Positions 55,168-63,025 of a DNA stretch of 64,000 nt are shown piece by piece (position 1 is the stretch's first letter; each line of letters begins with the position of its first letter). The DNA lies in assembly GCF_032362555.1 (NCBI RefSeq), contig NC_083529.1:496001-560000 (forward strand). The letters run 5' to 3'. Below the pieces are notes generated by a model. That model had not been told where the DNA came from, did not search any database, and saw only the letters and a list, made by a program, of their open reading frames with translations. Made by a program: the position numbers and the translations under genes. The DNA is from Amyelois transitella. Taxonomy: Eukaryota > Arthropoda > Insecta > Lepidoptera > Pyralidae.

Positions 55168-55485
55168 GTCGGTGACAACCACTCTTGTGTAACCCGTGCA
55201 CAAAAACCCTATCGAGGGGCGATCTTTTGCTCCTTTTATATTTTTTATATCCACTGGTATAAAAAAAATTCAATTTGAAAATAGAATAAAAATTGTAAAT
55301 GTCTATGCTCTAATCCGTGCAATCTTTCCTTGCGCGATTTAGATTTTTCGCTGTTTTTTAACTGATAGCGTCGCGTGATTTTATTTTTGTGACTTGTGTC
55401 GTATGGATGTCATAAATCAATATAAGTCTAATTTTTTCGTCAACGACAAATCTAAAGGAGCAATGCCATTACTACATTACATTAC

Positions 55486-55572
55486 CTGCTGTCACTATAT
55501 AGCTGAACGGCCTTTTGAACTTTTGATGACTGCTGGCTCTGCCTACCCCGCAAGAGATATTGACGTGATTAT
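55486..55572 (+). mobile_element. SINE-G 3' fragment
   Basis: TGTCACTATATAGCTGAACG to GACGTGATTATATG. Confidence 0.55.
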
Positions 55573-55787
55573 ATGTTATGATACCATAATTCAGCATAAA
55601 TACCTAGGTAGCTAGGGATAAACAAGAAGCTGTTACCCGCGACTACGTCCATTTGAACAAAGTAACAGAATTTTTAATCTCCGACATAAATTTTCACTTA
55701 TTAAGTAGATACATATTATTATTTTATTCCAGGTTTTAAGCCATGTAATGAAAAGTTTCATGAAAATTCGTTACCTAGTTTTTGGTG

Positions 55788-56043
55788 CAGTGTGGTTCTC
55801 GGCACCAATTAAAAGAAAAAAAGAATAGGACCACTCTTTCTCTTTCCCATAAATATTTTCAAAGGCGACTAAGAGATAGGCTAATAAACTTGGGATTCAA
55901 CCTAGCTATGGGCTAGCAACCTGTCACTATTTGAATCTCAATTTTATCATCAAACCAAAATATTGAGCGTGGCTAATCAGTCTTTTCAAGACAGTTGGCT
56001 TTGTCTAGCCCGTAATGGATATAGACGTGACTATATGTATGTA
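55788..56043 (+). mobile_element. SINE-G, near full length
   Basis: GTGCAGTGTGGTTCTCGGCA to an ATGTATGTA tail, ending 22 bp before the tRNA-Leu 3' end. Confidence 0.76.
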
Positions 56044-56064
56044 TTTAAAAATAAAAAATTACCT

Positions 56065-56148
56065 TGTCAGAAGTGGGATTCGAACCCACGCCCACAGAAG
56101 TGGACTGCGACCTGAACGCAGCGCCTTAGACCGCTCGGCCATCCTGAC
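56065..56148 (-). tRNA. tRNA-Leu (CAG)
   Basis: 84 nt with a long variable arm, as expected for leucine. On the minus strand the acceptor arm GTCAGGA pairs with TTCTGAC, discriminator A. The anticodon loop TTCAGGT gives CAG. A box TGGCCGAGCGG and B box GGTTCGAATCC are perfect. A T6 run lies just downstream on the minus strand (56053-56058). No intron. Confidence 0.93.
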
Positions 56149-56371
56149 TTGCTGTATCCTGGTGAAATTATAGTACAGTTTTCCTTTTCGAAATTTTTCA
56201 TACAAATATTATTTATGTATTTACATATATATTTTGCTTTTAATATTAATATTGATTAAAATGTCTTTAGTTTTAGTTCGTTACATAATTATTTTATAAA
56301 TAGTGACGCTGTTTTCTACATGCATATATTTTATATATGAAAGATTTTACGCTAAAGGGAACACAACATTT

Positions 56372-56388
56372 TGACATTGGCAATGTCA
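56372..56388. promoter_or_regulatory. Palindrome in the putative PGLS promoter
   Basis: TGACATTGGCAATGTCA, two 8-base arms around a central G, about 145 bp upstream of the PGLS start. It is followed by further TGTCA words (ATTGTCAAAGTCACATC). It could be a transcription factor site; no factor is named. Confidence 0.35.
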
Positions 56389-56530
56389 GAATTGTCAAAG
56401 TCACATCAATGAATGAAATCATTACCGGTGTAGTAAATCCGGTAAGAAAAAACGTACCTAATTTGCAAAGTTTGTAATAATTTTTCTTGCGTTCCAATTT
56501 ACATGTAGATAAAATTGAATTAGTATAAAA

Positions 56531-59287
56531 ATGACGACAATAAAAGTAAGCAACGAACAAGAAATTATAAATAAATTGTCATCATACATAGAAAAGATAT
56601 CTGGTGATGCTATTCTCAATAGAGGAAAGTTTTTTGTTGGCCTCTCGGGTGAGTACAAAGGTTTTTTCTAATCTTTACCATAGGAAAATTTATGCCTCCA
56701 TTTTTTTCATCATACAATCACGTCTTTATCCACAACGGGTTTGACAGAGACAATAAATAAAATAAACTATTGCCTTCATGGAGATATTGATAATTCGTAC
56801 AGTGTGATCAAGTCTGTATCAACGAATGTAGCTTTCGAGACTTGATGCTTATAAACTTGAGATTCTTTTTTTAAGAGATGGGCTGTAACCTGTGACTAAT
56901 TCTATCATTTAGCCAAACAGCTGAACATGGTCTATCAGTTTATCTAAGACGGTTGGTTGGCTCTGTATACCCCGCAAGGGATATAGGCGTGTTTATATGA
57001 ATAATGAATATTAATAGCTGAACGTGGCCATTCAGTCTTTTCAAGACTGTTTGCTCTGTCCATCCCGCAAGGGATATAGTTGTGACCATATATATGTATG
57101 TATGTATGAATATTAATGTTCCAGGAGGCTCTGTTGTCAAATATCTCTGCGAGAGTCTACCCCGGATAGACACGGAATGGTCAAAATGGGTGTTAGCATT
57201 TTGCGATGAACGAGTAGTGCCCGAAGACAGTGAGGATTCTACATTTGGGACTTACAAAAGGCAGCTCCTACCAAAAACTGATTTGAATGAAAGTCAGTTT
57301 ATTGTTATAAAGCCAGGTGTTACAGGTAAATAAATGTCTCTGTCTTTAGTCACAGCTGCATCCTCACCTCTTCAGAAAGGAGCCTGGGGTATGCCTTTGA
57401 CCATGGATCCTGGATTGGGTCAGTTAGGTTTTTACACAAAGTAACCTTTGCACAAAAAAGAATAAGACCACTCCATCTCTTTCCCATAGATGTCGTAAAG
57501 GCGACTAAGGGGTAGGCTTATAAACTTGGGATTCTTCTTTTAGGCGATGGGCTAGCAACCTGTCACTATTTGAATCTCAGTCCTATCTTAAAGCCAAATA
57601 GCTGAATGTGGCCTCTCAGTCTTTACAAGACCATAGGCTCTGTCGACCCCGCAAAAGATATAGACGTGATTATATGTATGTATGTAACCTTTGCATCTGC
57701 AAATACCTAACCTAACCCATATTGGATCAATCATGGTTGCTTGAATGTGCAGGTTTCCTCACAATCACAATTTTCATTCGCCAAAAGACCATCGGTTAGT
57801 ATTCAAACTAATGTATAATTATCGCTGTATAACTTTAGTTTTCTGATAGATAAAAACTGCTTCATGCGAACCATGGTATGGGGGCTGTTGTACATTTTCA
57901 TTTCCATCTGTTCACATTTATATCCCTTGCGGGTAAGACAGAGTCAGCAATCTTGATAGGCAGACAGGCATCGTTGAGCTGTTTGGCCTAATGATAGAAT
58001 TGAGATTCAAATAGTGACAGGTTGCTAGCCCATCACCTAAAAGAATCCCAAGCTTAAAAGCCTGTCACTTAGTCACCTTTTACGACATCCATGGCAAACA
58101 AATGGAGTGGTCCTATTATTTTTTCATTGGCCTCAGTAACCACACGGCACATAAAGTTTAATTAAATAAATAAATGAAATTACTTCCTCACTAATTTCAG
58201 TCGACGAAGCAGCTAAAGATTATTCGGAAAAGTTGAAAGCGGCTTTCGGTAGCGACAATATCAAGTTTGACCTGCTCCTCCTGGGCATGGGACCGGATGG
58301 CCACACTTGTTCCCTGTTCCCGGGACACCGTCTCCTCGAAGAGAAAACACTACGAGTGGCTCCCATCACGGACTCACCGAAGCCACCTCCCGAACGAGTG
58401 ACTCTGACATACCCGGTTATAAATAACGCAAGGAACTGTTTGTTCGCTATCAGCGGAGCGGGGAAAGCTGAAATGGTCAAGGTAAGTGGGAAACAAAAAA
58501 TCAAGTTGTTTGTTTGTAATATCTTGATACGTACATATAGTCACGTCTATATCCCTTGCGGGGTAGACAGAGCCAACGTTCTTGAAAAGACTGATAGGCC
58601 ACGTTCACCTGTCTGGCTTGTTGATAGAATTGAGATTCAAATAGTGACAGGTTGCTAGTCCGTCGCCTAAAAGAAGTATCCCAAGTCTATTAAGCCTGTC
58701 CCTCGGTCGCTTTTTATGACATCCAGGGGAAGGAGATGGAGTGGTCCAATTCTTTTCTTTTTTATTGATGCCGGGAACGACACAGCTTATATCTTTATTG
58801 CACAGAAATTTACACAGTTATAAGAAATAGTACATAGTTATAAAATAAACTAGCTGTGCCCACGACTTCGTCCGCGTGGAATAATTGTTTTGGGCATTGA
58901 AGGCCCTCAAGGGTGAATAATTTTCCCCGTTTTTTTTTCACATTTTCCATTATTTCTTAGCTCCTTATAGTTGCAGCGTGATGTTTCATAGCCTTAAGCC
59001 TTCCTCGGTCTATTCAACACAAAAAGAATTTTTCAATTCGAACCAGTAGTTCCTGAGATGAGCGCGTTCAAACAAACAAACTCTTCAGCTTTATAATATT
59101 AGTATAGATAAGTCACTTGCTTATTGTTAATATAAAAAATAAATAAATAAATGAATAAATACAATAAATTCCTATATCATTTCAGCGCATTATTAAAGAC
59201 AAGGAGGACCTACCCGCCGGCAGGGTGAAGCCTACATCAGGTTCTCTCTATTGGATAGTGGACGACGCGGCCGCAACTTACTTATAA
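56531..59287 (+). CDS. PGLS: 6-phosphogluconolactonase (PGLS), four exons
   Basis: Hydrolyses 6-phosphogluconolactone to 6-phosphogluconate, second step of the oxidative pentose phosphate pathway, in the cytosol. Exons: 56531-56648, 57125-57325, 58201-58481 and 59186-59287; all introns are GT-AG and the joined frame is open. The product is 233 residues, close to the fly and human enzymes. Recognised motifs in order: [14 protein letters not shown] across the exon 1/2 junction (phosphate-binding loop), [23 protein letters not shown], the signature [20 protein letters not shown] in exon 3 (the family's active-site region), [14 protein letters not shown]-like [14 protein letters not shown], and [13 protein letters not shown] at the C-terminus. 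Exon 1 begins at [11 protein letters not shown], a normal short N-terminus. All three introns carry repeats, mostly SINE-G. The stop TAA is at 59285-59287 and AATAAA follows at 59346. There is no sign of a pseudogene. Confidence 0.93.
56846..57000 (+). mobile_element. SINE-G, 5'-truncated, in PGLS intron 1
   Basis: Sense orientation relative to PGLS; GCTTATAAACTTGAGATTC to GGCGTGTTTATATGA. Confidence 0.65.
57016..57105 (+). mobile_element. SINE-G 3' end inserted beside the PGLS exon 2 acceptor
   Basis: 5'-truncated copy starting AGCTGAACGTGGCC, flanked by ATGAATATTAAT at 57004-57015 and 57106-57117. Exon 2 starts at 57125, only 7 bases after the duplicated target. Confidence 0.82.
57350..57830 (+). 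repeat. GGATCCTGGATTGGG family repeat in PGLS intron 2, split by a SINE
   Basis: Left part 57350-57452 (CAGCTGCATCCTCACCTCTT, CCATGGATCCTGGATTGGGT) and right part 57686-57830 (CTAACCTAACCCATATTGGA, ATCGGTTAGTATTCAAACTA). Confidence 0.65.
57453..57685 (+). mobile_element. SINE-G in PGLS intron 2
   Basis: Slightly 5'-truncated (starts CAAAAAAGAATAAGACC), flanked by AACCTTTGCA at 57443-57452 and 57686-57695. Confidence 0.85.
57908..58148 (-). mobile_element. SINE-G in PGLS intron 2, antisense
   Basis: Diverged full-length copy; with 57453-57685 it forms an inverted pair 220 bp apart in the same intron, 50 bp upstream of exon 3. Confidence 0.75.
58535..58788 (-). mobile_element. SINE-G in PGLS intron 3
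   Basis: Antisense; begins about 54 bp after the exon 3 donor. A continuous frame from exon 3 into it (to 58658) is intron read-through, not coding. Confidence 0.8.
58850..59108 (-). mobile_element. Hel-2 in PGLS intron 3, complete
   Basis: Minus strand A|TCTATACTAATATTATAAAG to CCACGCGGACGAAGTCGTGG and CACAGCTAG|T. Confidence 0.78.
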
Positions 59288-59345
59288 CATCCGCGACTTA
59301 TGTTCTCATTGCGACGAGCTGTGAGACACATCTCATACATAATTT

Positions 59346-59351
59346 AATAAA
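59346..59351 (+). terminator. PGLS polyadenylation signal AATAAA
   Basis: Canonical hexamer 59 bases after the stop codon, just before the MITE at 59368. The 3' UTR would therefore be short. Confidence 0.7.
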
Positions 59352-59367
59352 AAATCTCATAATTAAA

Positions 59368-59935
59368 GATCGGAATAGGTAGATTGAATTGGGGTCAATG
59401 AACTGAAACGTATATACTGCCGTGGTATAACTAAAATGCCGTTATCTGACATCAGGATTTACACCTTTTTACCAGTAAAATAAGAAAAAGAAATCTCTTT
59501 CGATCTGTATATACGACTTTTTGGTACCTTTAAGTCGAAAATAGACGTTCTCATTGATGAATGGCATCAGTTTAAATTTTTACCGCAGTTTTTGACGTTT
59601 TACTTAAAACAAGGATTTGGCAGATAACGGCATTTTAGTTATACCAGGGCAGTATATTAATATGGACATGCCTCCGTCCGGGATTGCGGGATTTGTAAAT
59701 TATTAGGATTTTTTCCGGAATTTTTACAAGTGGGATGAAGAATATATTAGTGGTAGCTGTTTTCCCCCGACTTCGTTCACGTAAATTGTAGTCCTATGTT
59801 ACCCGCGGACAATGTAGTTTACTGTAAGTGTAAGTACTGAAATGGAATCGCGGAAAGAGGCTTATCCATGTTATACTTTCTATGGTAATTCATGATGCAA
59901 GTACATAAAATCAATCTACCTATTCCGATCTCTGT
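59368..59935 (+). mobile_element. TIR element (MITE A), copy 1, carrying a nested MITE
   Basis: Ends AGATCGGAATAGGTAGATTG and CAATCTACCTATTCCGATCT are perfect inverted repeats. Inside are GACATGCCTCCGTCCGGGAT and TACCCGCGGACAATGTAGTT. The second copy, inverted, is at 61320-61646. The element is interrupted by the MITE at 59417-59652. No protein is encoded; the superfamily is not clear because no target duplication could be fixed. Confidence 0.75.
59417..59652. mobile_element. MITE B nested in MITE A (TATA duplication)
   Basis: 236 bp with ~32-bp inverted ends CTGCC(G/C)TGGTATAACTA, AAATGCCGTTATCTG. It is flanked by TATA at 59413-59416 and 59653-59656. Removing it plus one TATA restores the length of the second MITE A copy, so the boundaries are secure. 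Confidence 0.82.
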
Positions 59936-60471
59936 TCATAACGCATTCTCGTTAAAGGCTCGAGCACACTAAAAAGGAACAGGTTTTAGAAACATCGCAA
60001 TTGTATCATCTCATCTCAATTCTATCATTAAGCCTAACAGCTGAACGTGACCTAAAGGTCTTTTTAGGGTTGCTAGACAGTCCTGCTACTAATTTGACCT
60101 GATATTTGGGTAAAAGGAGTTTTGGGACCAAAAACGATATATTAATCATTCCATGTGGTGCTTTTTTTTATTAACATTGTTAATAATGTTTTATTGTTCA
60201 TTAATAAATTTATTTTATAAATTGTTTGTCTACTCGTTTTATTTTTTCAAAACCCTTGGTGTTAATAATTATTTATTATACTGAGTCCTGATAATATCAA
60301 ACATGTTATAATTTGTTATATGATTAATTATCTCGATAGAAACTAATACAAACCTTTATTGCTGCAATTTATATCTTCCCAAACTCCGGTGCGATTTCCT
60401 CAGATATGATTGATCCACAGATTTAAAAACATTAGTGGATAGGCCTAATATGAAAACTGACAACTGAAACT
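59936..60471. other. Spacer with a SINE-G scrap
   Basis: CATCTCAATTCTATCATTAA near 60011-60060 is a diverged SINE-G fragment; the rest is AT-rich with no gene. Confidence 0.4.
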
Positions 60472-60608
60472 GCCGTGTGGTTTGGGGTACCAATAGGAAA
60501 AAGAATATAACTCATCCATCTCTTTCCCATGGATGTCGTAAAAGGCGACTACAGGATAGGCTTATAAACTTGGGATTCTTCTTTTAGGCGACGGGCTAGC
60601 AATCTGTC
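60472..60608 (+). mobile_element. SINE-G 5' half
   Basis: GCCGTGTGGTTTGGGGTACC to GGGCTAGCAATCTGTCA; the 3' half is missing. Confidence 0.65.
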
Positions 60609-60634
60609 AGTGGGATTTGGGAAAAACTTGTATT

Positions 60635-60774
60635 ATTTTTAGGTGGCTCTAAATTGTACGCTTTTTGTAGGGTTGCATTTAATTCTACTTTTATTAGGTA
60701 GTAATTTCTTCGCTTTTTTGTAGATGGCTTTAAATTCGTCGCTTATTGAAATAGGCGCTAAATTCACACTGGTA
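60635..60774. repeat. Short degenerate tandem repeat, TTTTTGTAGATGGC type
   Basis: About four units: TTTTTAGGTGGCTCTAAATT, CGCTTTTTGTAGGGTTGC, TTATTAGGTAGTAATTTC, CGCTTTTTTGTAGATGGCTT. Same unit as 38107-38211. Confidence 0.55.
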
Positions 60775-61319
60775 AAAGCTAGTATAACAATAAAACAAAC
60801 ATCAGGTTCCAATATGTGTATTTCCCTCATACAAATGCCCGCGAGATCACACATCATTCTTCCACATAAAAAAGACCTCGACGAATCTGCATTACGATTA
60901 CCTATGACATTTTCAATAATATTATTGTAATTACAAAAAGTGTCAACTAAATACAAAAAAGATTCGGCGCGCACAGCGTACCAACTCTTACATACATATA
61001 CATATTTTCATATATAAAACTACTACAGTTAATTTTAAACAATCATATTATAACCTATGGTTTTTCAGAGGGCGTTTTACAAAAAGTCAACCTCACGAAT
61101 TTCAAAAAGAAATATTAACATAGTTTTTCGATCAATTTCCTTTCATTTTATTTTACATTACACATATAGTAGGTACACGTAAGACGTAGTGTTGGATCAG
61201 TCGCGCCATTGTACGGCGTCAATTGACTGTATGGAGGGCCCACGCGGCGTTCTATGTACATGTGTCTAACGACCGAGTGGCGGGTGCCTGCAACGGAAAC
61301 GGGCGAGGTTAATCACCAG

Positions 61320-61646
61320 AGAATCGGAATAGGTACATTGATTTTATGTACTTGCATCATGAATTACCATAGAAAGCATAACATGGATAAGCCTCTTTCC
61401 CGGGATTCCATTTCAGTACTTACACTTACAGTAAACTACATTGTCCGCGGGTAACATAGGACTACAATTTACGTGAACTAAGTAGGGGGAAAACAGCTAC
61501 CACCAATATATTCTTCATCCCACTGGTAAAAATTCCGGAAAAAATCTTTATAATTTACAAATCCCGCAATCCCGGACGGAGGCATGTCCATATTTATATA
61601 TACGTTTCAGTTCATTGACCCCAATTCAATCTACCTATTCCGATCT
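61320..61646 (-). mobile_element. MITE A, copy 2, inverted
   Basis: GAATCGGAATAGGTACATTG to CAATCTACCTATTCCGATCT; the reverse complement of copy 1 without MITE B. Divergence is small and scattered. Confidence 0.75.
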
Positions 61647-61655
61647 TTATTAATT

Positions 61656-61737
61656 ACATACATACATATAGTCACGTCTATATCCCCTGCGGGGTAGACA
61701 ACAGTATTGCAAAGACTGATAGGCCATGTTCAGCTCG
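61656..61737 (-). mobile_element. SINE-G tail fragment
   Basis: CATACATACATATAGTCACG to GGCCATGTTCAGCTCG. Confidence 0.6.
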
Positions 61738-62339
61738 ATTTTGATTTAGTTTAATTCAAGGTTAATGACATCAATCGTTAACCTCCGAGCTGCCGGACCC
61801 ACGATCCGATTTACATCCGCATCTGCCACGGGATATCACTTTTTGGAAATGGCGCGCTCTTATTGGCTCAACCGCTCAATCATTTTCGCGGCACACAAAC
61901 ATTACGACGCCCGCGCAGAAACATCGGTGTAACATATAAAAGTGGTAACACTGTTACATTTAATACTGTATGTTACTACAATTTAAAAATATTTGTAATT
62001 TTGTTTTCATCGCATTGAATTGAAACTGTTTTCTTCCTTCTGGCGTCCTCACCACTCTCTGGAGGAGCCCGGGGTTCCTTGACCGTAGATTGATTGATTG
62101 GATCTCGTAAAATTGAAGAAATGCCAAGCGCTTGCTTGGATATATAGGTTTAAGATAGAAAATAAAAGGAGCGTGAGTTCATAGTGGGTAAATCGACAGC
62201 GCCATCTTACTGTTTTCTCACAACTATTTAAGAATAGATAGGCATCAATATGTATTGTGACGGTGTTGTAGTTCCACCGATTTCCACTAGATGGCTTTGT
62301 TACGAATTACTGATAAGCACTTTTTATACTTATATGCAA
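61738..62339. other. Spacer with repeat scraps
   Basis: Near 61855-61900 TATTGGCTCAACCGCTCAAT resembles the end of the 45985 repeat, and 62030-62110 resembles the GGATCCTGGATTGGG family. No gene is seen. Confidence 0.4.
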
Positions 62340-62538
62340 CTAGAGGCCGCCCGCGACTTCGTCCGTATGGAAACCCTATCAATCCCGCGGGAACTCTGGG
62401 ATAAAAAGTAGCCTATGTGTTATTCTGGGTCTTCAGCTACCTACATACCAAATTTCATGGTAATCGGTTCAGTAGTTTTTGCGTGAAAGAATAACAAACA
62501 TCCATACAAACTTTCGCCTTTATAATAGTATAGTAGGA
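62340..62538 (-). mobile_element. Hel-1, complete
   Basis: GCGGCCTCTAG|T end and CCTACTATACTATTATAAAG start on the minus strand. Confidence 0.72.
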
Positions 62539-62709
62539 TTCAGATTCGAAAAATATGTATTCTGAAATAAACATGGAGATGACGAGCCCAAGTCCTTTTT
62601 ATTTTCTTCTTTTTTCTATTTTTAAACTAACTAAATCTAACTAAAACTCTTAAAAAAACTAAATAACCAAGGAATAACTAAAAACCTAAAACGTGTTAAG
62701 TTCCCCTGT

Positions 62710-62850
62710 AAAGTTAGCGACGGCCAGACGGGAGTCGCTTCGTGTAAAAACCTGACTCACCCAATCCAGGATCCATGGTCAAGAGCTTACCCCGGGCTCC
62801 TCTCCAGAGCGGTTAGGACGCAACCCGGTCTATAGCCAGGAAGAAGAAGA
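62710..62850 (-). repeat. GGATCCTGGATTGGG family repeat
   Basis: GGGAGTCGCTTCGTGTAAAA, CTCACCCAATCCAGGATCCA, GCTCCTCTCCAGAGCGGTTA. Confidence 0.6.
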
Positions 62851-62938
62851 CCTAAAAACCTAAATATCCAAGAAATTGTTTGGCAATAAATCTATTCTAT
62901 TCTAAATAGTTGAGTAGTGGTGGTACTGACCGTGGGCA

Positions 62939-63025
62939 CTAGTTGGGCGCCCAGTAGGACTGCGAGTAGGCGGGCTTGCTCGGCGGCGGCTTCGACGACG
63001 ACGAGCGCCCCGCCGCGCCGCTCTC
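62939..63025 (-). CDS. Probable terminal coding exon of an unidentified gene
   Basis: On the minus strand a 3' splice site (GTGTCCGCGCAG) opens a frame of 28 codons ending in TAG at 62939-62941. The peptide begins ESGAAGRSSSSKPPP and ends SKPAYSQSYWAPN. Every codon but a few ends in G or C, in an AT-rich region, which is a strong sign of selection for coding. The rest of the gene would lie to the right, outside the window. The low-complexity Ser/Pro stretch followed by a Tyr/Trp-containing end resembles a C-terminal tail. I do not recognise the family. Confidence 0.5.
   Translation of the reverse strand, partial: ESGAAGRSSSSKPPPSKPAYSQSYWAPN

Larger units (their letters stand above)
51479..55224. 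mobile_element. Possible older inverted-repeat element hosting the LTR element
   Basis: GATCGCCCCTCG at 51479-51490 is exactly complementary to CGAGGGGCGATC at 55213-55224. With the LTR element removed these would bound a ~350-bp segment. I could not define a target duplication, so this stays a candidate. Confidence 0.35.

Noticed and set aside
57082-57333. Alternative PGLS start inside the intron 1 SINE tail
   Set aside because: The ATG lies in the SINE (ATGT)n tail and the frame lacks exon 1, including the start of the phosphate-binding loop; exon 1 fits the family exactly.
58233-58658. 141-codon frame as an alternative PGLS product
   Set aside because: It reads exon 3 through a perfect GTAAGT donor into an intronic SINE.
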